Assembly: GCA_046316025.1 (NCBI GenBank)
Contig: JBKCXU010000109.1
Location: forward strand, 1-49,000
From: JAJTHJ01 sp046316025
Lineage (GTDB): Bacteria > Pseudomonadota > Gammaproteobacteria > Burkholderiales > Burkholderiaceae_F
Direction of reading: 5' to 3'
Length of the DNA stretch: 49,000 nt
Positions 8,333 through 16,969 of this stretch are shown here, piece after piece. The notes under the pieces were generated by a model. The model saw nothing but the letters and a program-made list of their open reading frames with translations, ran no database searches and was not told where the DNA came from. The number at the start of each line of letters is the position of its first letter. The first letter of the stretch is position 1. The translations under genes and the position numbers were made by a program.

Positions 8333-9487
8333 ATGCCCCGCAACGGAACCCCCACCGCCACCCCGGCCGCCGCCCGCAAGCGCGCGCGCAAGCCCGTAGC
8401 GCCGCGCCGCGTCGAACAAGGCGATACCGCGCCGGCGACGACCGCCCCCGGAATCGCCGCGCACACCATCGGCCAGCGGGTCGAAGCCTCGCGCGAACAC
8501 AAGGCCACCGCCGTGGCCGACGTGCTGCAAAAGGCCGCCGGCGACGGCCCGACCGCGGTGATCGACACGCTGGAGGCGATCCTCACCGGCGCCTCGCCCG
8601 ACGACGCCAAGGCCCTGCGCGCCGCGCTGCTCGCGCACCGCACCGAGAAACTCGTCGCCAGCCCCGACGACGAACTCGCACCCGACTGGCGCAAGGGCGG
8701 CTACCCGTACAAGAACCTGATGTCGCGCAAGAACTACGAGCGGGTCAAGTACGGCTTGCAGGTCGAGTTGCTCAAGCTGCAAGCCTGGGTCAAGGACACC
8801 GGGCAGAAAATCGTGGTGCTGTTCGAGGGGCGCGACGCGGCCGGCAAGGGCGGCACGATCAAGCGCTTCATGGAACACCTGAACCCGCGCGGCGCGCACG
8901 TGGTCGCGCTGGAAAAGCCCACCTCGACGGAAGTCGGCCAGTGGTACTTCCAGCGCTACGTGCAGCACCTGCCCACGCGCGGCGAGATCGTGCTGTTCGA
9001 CCGCTCCTGGTACAACCGCGCCGGCGTGGAGCGGGTGATGGGCTTTTGCACGCCCGAAGAGTACGAAGAGTTCATGCGCCAGGCGCCGGTGTTCGAGCGC
9101 AACCTGGTGGCGAGCGGCACCCATCTGGTCAAGTTCTGGTTCAGCGTCAGCCGCCACGAGCAGCGCCGCCGCTTCAAGGAGCGCGAGCGTCATCCGCTGA
9201 AGCAGTGGAAGCTCTCGCCGATCGACATGGCCTCGCTCGACAAGTGGGACGAGTACACCCGCGCCAAGGAAGCGATGTTCTTCCACACCGACACGGCCGA
9301 GGCGCCGTGGACGGTGATCAAGTCCGACTGCAAGAAGCGCGCGCGGTTAAACGCGATGCGGTATCTCTTGCACAAGCTCGACTACACCGGCAAGGACGAA
9401 GCCAACATCGGCGCGCTCGACCCGCTGCTGGTCGGCCGCGCGCACGTGGTGTACGAGCGGGGGGAGAAGCGGGGGGCGTTGTTGTAG
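8333..9487 (+). CDS. ppk2: Polyphosphate kinase 2 (PPK2 family)
   Basis: 384-residue protein. Cytoplasmic PPK2 enzymes transfer phosphate between polyphosphate and nucleoside diphosphates. Residues 118 to the end match the family: WRKGGYPYKNLMSRKNYE, Walker A FEGRDAAGKGGTIKR at about 165-178, Walker B-like LFDRSWYNRAGVERVMGFC, and a lid region with SRHEQRRRFKERERHPLKQWKLS. The single-domain layout fits class I. Residues 1-115 are an extension rich in Ala, Pro and Arg with a helical part, not needed for catalysis. The ATG at 8333 has GGAGA upstream; an in-frame ATG at 8288 touches the repeat and looks less likely. Confidence 0.9.
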   Translation: MPRNGTPTATPAAARKRARKPVAPRRVEQGDTAPATTAPGIAAHTIGQRVEASREHKATAVADVLQKAAGDGPTAVIDTLEAILTGASPDDAKALRAALLAHRTEKLVASPDDELAPDWRKGGYPYKNLMSRKNYERVKYGLQVELLKLQAWVKDTGQKIVVLFEGRDAAGKGGTIKRFMEHLNPRGAHVVALEKPTSTEVGQWYFQRYVQHLPTRGEIVLFDRSWYNRAGVERVMGFCTPEEYEEFMRQAPVFERNLVASGTHLVKFWFSVSRHEQRRRFKERERHPLKQWKLSPIDMASLDKWDEYTRAKEAMFFHTDTAEAPWTVIKSDCKKRARLNAMRYLLHKLDYTGKDEANIGALDPLLVGRAHVVYERGEKRGALL

Positions 9488-9573
9488 ACGAAGGCCTTTG
9501 AATCGTCGGGCAACGCTCGGGCACAGTCGTGGCAAGCTTTCTCGGCGCCCGAACCGCACTGCAGGAGACATCC

Positions 9574-9798
9574 ATGCCCACCGTGGAATCCCTCGAACTC
9601 GAAGCGCTCAAACTCGCTCCCGTCGATCGAACCCGGCTGCTCGAACGCCTGCTCGCCAGCCTCGATACCGATGCGCAGATCGACGCGGCATGGGATCGGC
9701 TGGCCGATGAGCGCGAGGCCAAAATCGAGTCCGGCGCGGTGACGCCCATTGCCCTGGCCGAGGTTGTGGCTCGGCTCGAAGCGCGCTACCGGGGATGA
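9574..9798 (+). CDS. Addiction-module antitoxin (putative, TIGR02574-like)
   Basis: 74-residue acidic protein beginning MPTVESLELEALKLAPVDR and containing RLLERLLASLD and AWDRLADEREAKIESG. This matches the short antitoxins that pair with RelE/ParE toxins, with an N-terminal helical region and a C-terminal toxin-wrapping part. The stop overlaps the start of the next gene as ATGA, so the two are translationally coupled. Confidence 0.75.
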   Translation: MPTVESLELEALKLAPVDRTRLLERLLASLDTDAQIDAAWDRLADEREAKIESGAVTPIALAEVVARLEARYRG

Positions 9799-10088
9799 GT
9801 TTCTCGCTCCACCCTGGGGCGCAGCGCGATCTGGCCGAGGCCGCCGACTTTTACGCCTGCGAAGGATCGCGGCACGTGGCGCAGCGCTTCGTCGCGGAGG
9901 TCGCGCGCGTCGCCGCGCTCATTGCCGCCAATCCGGACATCGGCGTTTCGTCAACGCGCGGCCGCCGCGTGTTATCGATGCAAGTTTTTCCGTACGCCGT
10001 CGTCTACCGTCGCGCAGACGACGGAATTCACATCCCGGTCGTGCGACACCACCGGCGTCACCCTGCCTTTGGGCGCGCCCGCGGGTGA
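9795..10088 (+). CDS. RelE/ParE-superfamily toxin
   Basis: 97-residue protein with the ParE/RelE pattern: an N-terminal LHPGAQRDLAEAADFY helix, the helix around VARVAALIAANPDIG, and a C-terminal strand VFPYAVVYRRADDGIHIPVVRHHRRHP. Members are either ribosome-dependent mRNA endonucleases or gyrase poisons; the sequence alone does not separate them. It overlaps the antitoxin gene by four bases. Confidence 0.8.
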   Translation: MSFSLHPGAQRDLAEAADFYACEGSRHVAQRFVAEVARVAALIAANPDIGVSSTRGRRVLSMQVFPYAVVYRRADDGIHIPVVRHHRRHPAFGRARG

Positions 10089-10125
10089 TTTATTGAGGAT
10101 TCCAGAAATGGGTGACGGCCAGTGC

Positions 10126-10226
10126 ACCCTCACCCGGCGCCTGCGGCGCCACCCTCTCCCACTGATGTGGGAGAGGGTTTTCTGCCCTCGCCCGCATCAG
10201 CGGGAGAGGGGCCCGGGGGTGAGGGT
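10126..10226. repeat. Family A palindromic repeat, copy 4
   Basis: Ends ACCCTCACCC (10126-10135) and GGGTGAGGGT (10217-10226) are exact inverted repeats. Internal hairpins are CCCTCTCCCACTGATGTGGG and CCCTCGCCCGCATCAGCGGG. It occupies most of the gap between the toxin gene and the DUF2141 gene. Confidence 0.85.
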
Positions 10227-10378
10227 TCGTCAACCATTTGCGGAAAGCTCAGTAGGTGACGCTTGCCGCCGGCGCCGCGTGACGTCGACTCGCGCCGCGA
10301 CACGGCTGGCAGTCGCAAGACGCGTGCTGCGCGGGCGCTGTGCCCGTAGCGTCGCCCCATCTTGCGATGGAGGCGACG

Positions 10379-10816
10379 ATGAGACTTGTTCCCGTGCTGT
10401 GCACCGCGCTTGCCCTGGGCGTGCCCGCGGCGGGCGCGCAGGAGCGCGCGTGCAGCAACGAGCTGCGCGTCGAACTGCGCGGCCTGCGGCAGACGGCAGC
10501 GCCGGTGCTGGTCGGCATCTACGGCAGCGCCGAGCAATGGCTGCGCACTCCGGCGCTGGCCGCGACCGTCGAACCGGCCCGCGGCCTGCGCAGCACCATC
10601 GGTGCGCTGCCGCCGGGCGAGTACGCGGCCAGCGCGTTTCAGGACCTGAACGGCAACGCCGACTTCGACACCAACTTCATCGGCATCCCGACCGAGCCGT
10701 TTGCGTTTTCCAGCGGCGCGGCGGGCTTCATGGGGCCGCCGAAGTTCGAGCAGGCGCGCTTCAGGGTCGATGCCTGCGGCGCCGAGCTGCTGTTCGACTT
10801 CACTGGCAGCTACTGA
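10379..10816 (+). CDS. DUF2141 domain exported protein
   Basis: 145-residue protein. It starts at the ATG at 10379, preceded by GGAGGCGACG. Residues 1-20 form a signal peptide ending AGAQ. The rest matches DUF2141: LRVELRGLRQTAAPVLVGIYG, then LPPGEYAASAFQDLNGNADFDTN and a GIPTEPFAFS segment. The function of the family is unknown; a periplasmic beta-sandwich is expected. The gene converges on the amidohydrolase gene and overlaps its end by 7 bases. Confidence 0.8.
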   Translation: MRLVPVLCTALALGVPAAGAQERACSNELRVELRGLRQTAAPVLVGIYGSAEQWLRTPALAATVEPARGLRSTIGALPPGEYAASAFQDLNGNADFDTNFIGIPTEPFAFSSGAAGFMGPPKFEQARFRVDACGAELLFDFTGSY

Positions 10817-12054
10817 ACCTCGATGCGCACGCCCTGCTTGACGCGCAGCGGGATCGACTCCACCGCGGCCGGCAGGTCGTCGTGCGGGTTGCGCGCGAGC
10901 ACGACGAAGCTCGCCTCGTACCCGGGCCGCAACGCGCCGAGCCGCCGGCCGGGGAACAGGAACTGCGGTGTGACCCGCGACCACCAGTCGAGCAGCGTGG
11001 CGTCGTCCACGCCCAAGGTGCGCAAGTGGCGGACTTCGGCCGCCGAGCTGTCCAGGTAGTTGTCGCTGCCGATGAGCACGGTCGCGCCGGCGGCCCGTAA
11101 CGCATCGAGGTTGGCGCGCTGCACGGCCCGGATCGCCTCGAGTTCCGGCGCGCGCAGGCGAGCCAGGCCGGTGGTCGTGGTCACCGCCACACCGCGCGCG
11201 GCGGCAAGTTCGGCGTCGGCCGCGGTCAGGCGGTACGCCTCGGGCCGGTCGCGCCCGCCCAGATAGCCGGGCAGGTGCGCCAGCCAGTTCACTCCGGCAC
11301 GGCAGGCCAAGCGCAGGTCGGCCGCGGTTTCGACGTGCGCGGCGACCCGCAGGCCGGCGGCGTGCGCCCGCGCCACGACGAGCGGCACCAGCGCCGGGTC
11401 GAGCCCGCGCACGCCCTCGGTCTGCGGCAGCAGCAGCCGCTCGGCAAAACGGTCGGAGTCGACCAAGACCAGCTTGATGAAGTCCGGTCGCTGCGCAACG
11501 ATTTGCGGCCACTTGGCGGCGAGCGTCGGCGCGTCCGGCACTTCGAAGTACGCGGCGTCGGCCAGCGCCGCCGCGTTGGGCGCGAGCGGCATGCCGCGCT
11601 CCAGCAGCTGCCGATACAGCCGTTGCGGATGGCCGCCGGCACCGGTGATGCCGCCGTGCGAGAACAGCACCTCGGGCCGGCCCGGCCCGCCCAGCCGACC
11701 GGCCAGCGGCGCCACCTGCGCGGCGAGGTTGTTGGGATTGACGATGTAGAACACACCGTCGCGCAGGTAGCGCGGCAGCGCCAGATCGGCGCCCCAGGTC
11801 GAGTCGACGTTGTGGTTGTGCGCCTCGGCAAACGGGGGCACGACCCACCCGCCGGCCAGATCGACGCGCTTCTGGACGACGGCCGGCGGCTCGTCGGCAA
11901 AGCGGCCATCGACCACGAACAGATCCCGCTCGACGAAGCGCCCGCCGAGCAGGCAGCGCCCGTTGGCAAAGACGGCGCCGGCGCCGCGCGTCGCAGCGCG
12001 CACCGGCGCCGCCAAGGCCAGCCCGGCCAACAGCAGTTGTCGCCGCAGGTTCAT
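10810..12054 (-). CDS. Exported amidohydrolase-family protein
   Basis: 414-residue protein with a signal peptide (residues 1-20, RRQLLLAGLALAAPVRA). It has the amidohydrolase TIM-barrel layout: a composite strand region, HNHN at 79-82 (the HxH metal pair), a candidate metal-bridging Lys in FIKLVLVD, the His of AAHVET, and a final Asp in LIGSDNYLD. Such enzymes hydrolyse amide or ester bonds with one or two metal ions. The periplasmic location and isolated position do not reveal a substrate. Confidence 0.8.
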   Translation of the reverse strand: MNLRRQLLLAGLALAAPVRAATRGAGAVFANGRCLLGGRFVERDLFVVDGRFADEPPAVVQKRVDLAGGWVVPPFAEAHNHNVDSTWGADLALPRYLRDGVFYIVNPNNLAAQVAPLAGRLGGPGRPEVLFSHGGITGAGGHPQRLYRQLLERGMPLAPNAAALADAAYFEVPDAPTLAAKWPQIVAQRPDFIKLVLVDSDRFAERLLLPQTEGVRGLDPALVPLVVARAHAAGLRVAAHVETAADLRLACRAGVNWLAHLPGYLGGRDRPEAYRLTAADAELAAARGVAVTTTTGLARLRAPELEAIRAVQRANLDALRAAGATVLIGSDNYLDSSAAEVRHLRTLGVDDATLLDWWSRVTPQFLFPGRRLGALRPGYEASFVVLARNPHDDLPAAVESIPLRVKQGVRIEVQ

Positions 12055-12228
12055 CGCGTATTCGCGTCAGGCTTCGGAAGCAACAGCTTGACCGCCGCAC
12101 CCGATGCCGCGCGCGCGGCCTGCGACCGGCAGCGGCGCGGCGTCGCGAATCGCCCGCCGGCTGCCGCCAGCGGGCGAGCGGCGGTTTGCTGATCCCGCAC
12201 AAGACGCCCGCAGCCGAGCCGGCGCAAG

Positions 12229-12834
12229 ATGGCAATGGAGAGGCGAACGAAGCGGCCTTGGCTTATGTTCATCCGCACTCTTTCGGCGTTGATGGCGGTC
12301 TGCACGCTGGCCGCCTGCGCCGAGTTGCTGCCGCACTCGCGACAGGAGGTGGTTGCGCGCTGGGACAGCTTTGCCGAGGCGCGGACGACGATCGAGAAAA
12401 TCGAGCCGTACAAGACCACCCGCGCGGATCTCAAGGCGCTCGGCATCGACGCCAGCGGCGACCCGACCGTCACCCTGTTGAGCCACGCCGACGTGGCGCT
12501 GCGCTTCCCGGTCGGCGGCGCGCTCAAGGCCGAGGACATCGACCCCGGCATCTACGCCTGCATCGTCGCCGGCCGGAAGTGCAACGGCTATCTCATCAAC
12601 GTCAAGCACATGCACCGCGACCGCACCGGCAACTTCTGGATCGACTCGCTACGCTTCAAGCGCGTGACCGACGTGACCGGCTGGACGTTTACGGCGACCA
12701 TCCTGTTCGTCGGCGACACCGTCGTCTACGCGGTCTACGGCGGGCAGCCGACGATCCACGAGGTCGAGGTCGAGATCAACCCCCTGGGCCCGCTGCAAGG
12801 CTGGGGCGAGAGTGTCGGCGGCGCGCTCTACTGA
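12229..12834 (+). CDS. Putative lipoprotein of unknown function
   Basis: 201 residues if started at the ATG at 12229; starts at 12235 and 12265 are also possible and none has a clear ribosome site. A lipobox-like LAAC ends a hydrophobic segment (MFIRTLSALMAVCTLAAC), so it is probably an outer-membrane or periplasmic lipoprotein. The mature part contains a helical region (AEARTTIEKIEPYKTTRADLKALGI), a Cys pair in YACIVAGRKCNGY and a beta-rich end. I do not recognise the family. The 170-base gap to the amidohydrolase gene must hold two divergent promoters; it also holds a CGCCCGC/GCGGGCG hairpin. Confidence 0.65.
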   Translation: MAMERRTKRPWLMFIRTLSALMAVCTLAACAELLPHSRQEVVARWDSFAEARTTIEKIEPYKTTRADLKALGIDASGDPTVTLLSHADVALRFPVGGALKAEDIDPGIYACIVAGRKCNGYLINVKHMHRDRTGNFWIDSLRFKRVTDVTGWTFTATILFVGDTVVYAVYGGQPTIHEVEVEINPLGPLQGWGESVGGALY

Positions 12835-12888
12835 CGCGCCGCCACCCGGCAGCCGCGCCCCTTGCCCGCGGCGATCGCCCCCCCGCGG

Positions 12889-14196
12889 TCAGAACTTCCA
12901 GCCCCAGGCCACGCCGAAGGAGAACTCCTGCAAAGAGATGTCGGCATTGCCGTTGGGCGGGACATAGCCGGGCGGTAGGAAGTTCTGGAACAAAATGGCG
13001 GTCGGTATCGCGCCGGTGCCGTTGACGGTGACTTTCGGCGCGTACATGAAGGCAAAGTTGATCTCGTTGCTCTTGTCGAGGTTCCACGTGCCGCCGAGCG
13101 TGTAGTGCGACTCGACCGCCCCCGGCGCCAGCACATTGAACAGTGTCTCGCTAGCGGGAATCGGCTGTTTGCCGTAGTTGTAGCCGGCGCGGAGCGTGAA
13201 CGCGGCGTCGAACGCGTAGTCAACACCGAACTTGTAGGCCGTCACGTCGTCCCAGCCGAAGCCCGGTCCGCCATTGGCGCCCAGTTGCGCCTGCGTGAGA
13301 TTGGGCAGCAGCGGGTTGCCGATCGCATCGATGCTGGAGTACTGAATTCGCACCACGTCGAAAGCCAGGGTGGCCGCCGGCACCGGTTTCCAGGCGAAGC
13401 CGACGCCGAAGTTGGCGGGGATGTCGAATTCGCCCTGGTTGGCGAACAGGCCCTTGTACTTGTCGAACTTCTGCATCGAAGTCTTTGTCTGGTACGTCGC
13501 GCCGACGGTGAAGGCGTCGGTGAGCCTGCCCGTGTAGCCGATGCGTACGCCGAAGCCCCAGGAGTTGTCGTAGCCGTTGTTGGTGACCTTGCCGGGGCTT
13601 TGCGACGACACCGGGTTGTCGAAGTTCTCCAGCCCGGTCGCCTCGAATCTCTGGAAAGCGACGTTCAGCACCAAGCCGAGCGCGTGGTCGGGTGCGAGCT
13701 TGTAGGTCGCCGTCGGCGCGATGAACATTTGCGACAGATCGACCCCGGCGTTGCTGCTGCCGAACAGCGGAATCGGCGTCGTGTACGAGGTATTCAGGCC
13801 GCCGTTGCCGTAGATCGACACGCCCAGCGTCCAGTCCTTGCCGAGCGTGCGGTTGTAACCGACTTCGGGAATGAAAAAGTTGGACTTGTCGTCGCCGTCG
13901 TAGGTGCCGTTGAGGCTGGGAAAGCCAGGCCCGAAGTCGGGCATCCCGCTTATCGTCGCGCTGCGGCTGGGCTGGAACCAGGTCAGACCGAGGTCGAAGC
14001 GGTCGCCGACGAAAGCCATTCCCGCCGGGTTGGTGGCCGCGGCAATCGAGTCCTGCGGCAAGGCGATGCCCACGCCGCCCATCCCTTGCGCCTTGACGCC
14101 TTCGCCATGCGAGAAGTAGCCGTTGGTGGCGAGCGCCACGCCGGGCGCGCAGGCGGCAGCGACCGCCAGTGCCAGCAGTTTCAGGTTGCTCTTCAT
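12889..14196 (-). CDS. FadL/TodX-type outer membrane transport protein
   Basis: 435-residue outer-membrane protein. Residues 1-23 are a signal peptide (ends ALA). The mature N-terminus TNGYFSHGEGVKAQGMGGVGIALPQDSIAAATNPAGM is the signature of the FadL family, whose N-terminal hatch plugs a 14-strand barrel for hydrophobic compounds. The C-terminus ends in the aromatic residue Phe, as in barrel proteins. GGGGGATGAG precedes the ATG. Its ligand (fatty acid, hydrocarbon or other) cannot be told. Confidence 0.88.
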   Translation of the reverse strand: MKSNLKLLALAVAAACAPGVALATNGYFSHGEGVKAQGMGGVGIALPQDSIAAATNPAGMAFVGDRFDLGLTWFQPSRSATISGMPDFGPGFPSLNGTYDGDDKSNFFIPEVGYNRTLGKDWTLGVSIYGNGGLNTSYTTPIPLFGSSNAGVDLSQMFIAPTATYKLAPDHALGLVLNVAFQRFEATGLENFDNPVSSQSPGKVTNNGYDNSWGFGVRIGYTGRLTDAFTVGATYQTKTSMQKFDKYKGLFANQGEFDIPANFGVGFAWKPVPAATLAFDVVRIQYSSIDAIGNPLLPNLTQAQLGANGGPGFGWDDVTAYKFGVDYAFDAAFTLRAGYNYGKQPIPASETLFNVLAPGAVESHYTLGGTWNLDKSNEINFAFMYAPKVTVNGTGAIPTAILFQNFLPPGYVPPNGNADISLQEFSFGVAWGWKF

Positions 14197-14426
14197 CTCA
14201 TCCCCCAGGGTCGGTGCGCGCCGTCGCCGGGCGCGCGTCGTTGTCGATAACGTGGCACGCTATCCGCGTCCGCAGCAGCGGATTTGCCGCGGATCAAGCG
14301 CTGCCGCAGCGATTGCGCGCACGGACTGCCGCGCCCCCCGCTGCGTGACCCGCGTCACAGGGCGGCTTGCGCTGGCGGCGCAGCGCGGCAACATCGGCCC
14401 CCTTGATCGATGCCGGGAGCAGAACG

Positions 14427-15158
14427 ATGCACAAGACGATCGCATGGCTGATCGCCGCCTGGGTGGGCGTGCTGGCGGCAACGGGCGCCGGCGCGCAGCA
14501 GAAGGTCGATCCGGCCAAACTGCCGGAGGAGATGCGCACCCAACTCAACCTTTACCTGATGCCCAAGGACGTGCCGGCCTTCATCAAGGCGCAAAAGGGC
14601 AAGGTGCTGTTCGTGGACGTGCGCACGCGCGCCGAGGCGGGTTTCGTCGGCATGGCCACACCGGTCGATGCGCTGGTGCCGTATGTCGAGTTCCAGGAGT
14701 TCATGAGCGACTGGGACGACAACCGGGGCTTCTACAAGCTGGAACCGTTCTCCGACTTCGCTCCCGAGATCGAGCGGCGGCTGAAAGCCAAGGGGATGAG
14801 CAAGACCGACCCGGTGATCCTGATGTGCCGCTCCGGCGAGCGCGCCGCGCGCGGCGCCGACTTACTGGCGCAGTATGGCTATACGCAGGTGTATTCGGTG
14901 GTCGGCGGCTTCGAGGGGCCGATCTCCGAGAAAACCGGCCGTCGCGACGTGGCCGGCTGGAAAAACGCCGGGTTGCCCTGGAGCTACGAACTCGCCACGG
15001 CCAAGATGAACCTCCCGCGGCAAGCCGCGGACTCACTCCGTTTCGCGATCATCAGGGCACTGTCGTCGTTCCCGCGCAAGCGGGCACCCAGCGACTTTCG
15101 CGAACGACGACTGGATTCCCGCTTTCGCGGGACTGACGTGCCTTTATTGTCCAAATGA
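14427..15158 (+). CDS. Exported rhodanese-like domain protein with repeat-derived tail
   Basis: 243-residue protein from the ATG at 14427 (GGGAGCAGAACG upstream). It has a signal peptide of about 23 residues, then a single rhodanese fold: VLFVDVRTRAEAGFVGM and the active-site loop ILMCRSGERAARGADLL with the catalytic Cys. It may move sulfane sulfur or serve another periplasmic thiol role. The last 35 or so residues, from AIIRALSSFPRKRAPS on, are translated from repeat B (15051-15172), so the native C-terminus has been replaced or extended. Confidence 0.8.
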   Translation: MHKTIAWLIAAWVGVLAATGAGAQQKVDPAKLPEEMRTQLNLYLMPKDVPAFIKAQKGKVLFVDVRTRAEAGFVGMATPVDALVPYVEFQEFMSDWDDNRGFYKLEPFSDFAPEIERRLKAKGMSKTDPVILMCRSGERAARGADLLAQYGYTQVYSVVGGFEGPISEKTGRRDVAGWKNAGLPWSYELATAKMNLPRQAADSLRFAIIRALSSFPRKRAPSDFRERRLDSRFRGTDVPLLSK

Positions 15159-15172
15159 AGTGGAAACGGAAT
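15051..15172. repeat. Dispersed repeat family B, copy 1
   Basis: About 122 bases with two short hairpins (CCCGCGCAAGCGGG and TCCCGCTTTCGCGGGA). Its reverse complement matches 20707-20830 along nearly the whole length. It is translated as the SFPRKRAPS..DSRFRG tail of the rhodanese-like gene and abuts the stop codon of the DUF1857 gene on the other strand. Confidence 0.85.
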
Positions 15173-15669
15173 CAACCGTCCAGCGCGCCGGCTTCGGCCA
15201 GCTCACGGATGCGCTGCACCGTATCCAGATCGGCGCTGAAGTAGGCTTGCTGGCGCAGAGCCAGCGTTTGTGCCGCTTCGGCACCGGCGTCCTCATCGTT
15301 GGCCGCGCCGTCGTCGAATTCGTAGGTGAAGCGCAGATACAGCGCTTCGGGCTGCGGCTCCTCGATTTGGATCGCGAGCGTGCTCGCCGGCCAGCCCGGC
15401 CCGGCGGCGGTGCGGGTGAAACTGCCGACGAGCGTCGTCAGTTCCACCCGATCCTCGACCGCGAAATTACCGAAGTCCAGCTGCCGTTCGAGCCAGGCGC
15501 CGGCGGTGGTCGCGCCGCGCGCCCGCAGCGCATAGCCCTCCAAACCGAGCACGAACTCGGTCGGCTGCTCGGCGCGCCGCAGCAGGCCGCGCCACAGTTG
15601 TGCGCGCGTCAGCGGCGTCAACAGCGGCATCAGCGGGTCGTTGATCTGCACCAGATGTTCGAAGCGCAT
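15172..15669 (-). CDS. DUF1857 family protein (SRPBCC/AtaL-like)
   Basis: 165-residue cytoplasmic protein beginning MRFEHLVQINDPLMPLLTPLTRAQLWRGL, a clear match to DUF1857, a START/SRPBCC-fold family also found next to fungal and bacterial secondary-metabolism genes. Length agrees with the family. A hydrophobic-ligand cavity is expected from the fold, but no ligand is known to me. Its 3' end touches repeat B. Confidence 0.8.
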   Translation of the reverse strand: MRFEHLVQINDPLMPLLTPLTRAQLWRGLLRRAEQPTEFVLGLEGYALRARGATTAGAWLERQLDFGNFAVEDRVELTTLVGSFTRTAAGPGWPASTLAIQIEEPQPEALYLRFTYEFDDGAANDEDAGAEAAQTLALRQQAYFSADLDTVQRIRELAEAGALDG

Positions 15670-15758
15670 CGGGCGAGCTTACTGCGGCTTACTGCGCAGC
15701 CGAATTCAACCTCGGCCGCGACTGATAAGGTCTGCCGCCCGCACCCGTATGTCCGACG

Positions 15759-16139
15759 ATGCCCGCTGCGTTCCAGCTCGTGCTGCTCGACTCCGTTGCC
15801 GCCGTCGCACCCGAACACGCCGGCAGCGCGATCATCACCGGCTCGCATGGCGGCTTGAGCGCCGCCGCTTACGCAGCACAGGTGCCGGCTCGGCTGTACG
15901 TGTTCAACGACGCCGGCGTCGGCAAGGGCGAGGCCGGTGTGGCCGGCTTGGCATTGCTTGACGCGCAAGGCCAAGCCGCGGTCGCGGTCGCGCACACCAG
16001 CGCGCGCATCGGCGAGGCAGGCGACACGCTCGCTTGTGGCGTGATCTCGCGCGTCAATCGCGCGGCGGCGGCGCTGGGCCTGCGCGTCGGCGAGCCGCTG
16101 CGGCCAACGTTGGCGCGGCTGGGCGCCGATCCCGGCTAA
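15759..16139 (+). CDS. Conserved hypothetical protein, Gly/Ala-rich
   Basis: 126 residues with no signal peptide. Notable segments are VLLDSVAAVAPEHAGSAIITGSHGG and LYVFNDAGVGKGEAGVAGLALLDAQGQ, followed by VAHTSARIGEAGDTL. The SHGG loop and the repeated Gly turns suggest a compact alpha/beta enzyme-like fold, but I do not recognise the family. It converges on the SDR gene with a four-base overlap. Confidence 0.6.
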   Translation: MPAAFQLVLLDSVAAVAPEHAGSAIITGSHGGLSAAAYAAQVPARLYVFNDAGVGKGEAGVAGLALLDAQGQAAVAVAHTSARIGEAGDTLACGVISRVNRAAAALGLRVGEPLRPTLARLGADPG

Positions 16140-16960
16140 GACGCCACCCGATCCGCGCTCTTGGCCTTCTTGACCGTGCTGCGCGTCAACCGGTCCACGA
16201 GCGACGGCGACAGCAGCTTTAACCACAGCGCCAGCCGGCCGCGACCGGTCAGCACCACTTCTGCTTTGCCTGTGGCAAGCCCCGCAAGGATGCGTGCCGC
16301 ACAGTCTTCGACCGCCATCGCCTGGTTGCGCTTGATGATCCACTGGCCGTAGGCGCGGCCCTGCGCATCCAGGCTGTGCGCCGCGAAGCCGGTGGCGACC
16401 AGACCCGGATAGGCGATCGTCACGCTGACTCCGCTGCCCTCGAGCTCGGCGCGCAGCGCCTGGAAAAACCCGTCCTGCGCGAATTTGCTGGCGCAATACG
16501 CGGTGCGGTGCGCAATGCCGAGCCGCCCCGCCAGACTGCACACGGCGAGAATCCGTCCGCGCCGCGCCTTGAGCGAAGCCAGCGCCGCGCGCGTGCACCA
16601 GACACTGCCCATCAGGTTCACGCGCAGTACGCGCTCGAACATGCCGTGGTCGAGCGCGTCGGCGAGCGAGGCATGGGTCGAGACGCCGACGTTGTTGATC
16701 AGCACGTCGATGCCACCGCCGACTTGCGCGGCGGCGGCGATCAAGCGTTCGCATTGCTCGCGCTCGCCGACGTCGGTCGGCACCACGAGCGCTTCCGCGC
16801 CCAGCGCGCGACACTGCGCGGCCACCGCTTCCAGGCCGGCGGCGTTGCGCGCGGCCAGCACCAGCCGCGGCTTATCGGCCGCCAGTTGCCGGGCCAACTC
16901 GGCGCCGATGCCATCGGATGCGCCGGTGACGACGATGGTCTTGCCCGCGTACTGCGTCAT
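16136..16960 (-). CDS. Short-chain dehydrogenase/reductase (SDR)
   Basis: 274 residues of a classical SDR: cofactor motif VVTGASDGIGAELA near the N-terminus, NNVG, catalytic Ser in CSLAGRLG and catalytic YCASK. An acidic residue at the end of strand 2 is absent (LAARN), which favours NADP(H). The ATG has AGGGGAACGCG upstream. It lies 9 bases after the duplicated exported-protein gene, which in turn follows the ECF sigma gene, so the three may form one operon. The substrate is unknown. Confidence 0.85.
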   Translation of the reverse strand: MTQYAGKTIVVTGASDGIGAELARQLAADKPRLVLAARNAAGLEAVAAQCRALGAEALVVPTDVGEREQCERLIAAAAQVGGGIDVLINNVGVSTHASLADALDHGMFERVLRVNLMGSVWCTRAALASLKARRGRILAVCSLAGRLGIAHRTAYCASKFAQDGFFQALRAELEGSGVSVTIAYPGLVATGFAAHSLDAQGRAYGQWIIKRNQAMAVEDCAARILAGLATGKAEVVLTGRGRLALWLKLLSPSLVDRLTRSTVKKAKSADRVAS

Positions 16961-16969
16961 CGCGTTCCC

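Noticed and set aside
15759..16139. Assignment of the Gly/Ala-rich hypothetical protein to a named enzyme family
   Set aside because: The SHGG and Gly-turn segments suggest an enzyme, but no diagnostic motif could be named with confidence.
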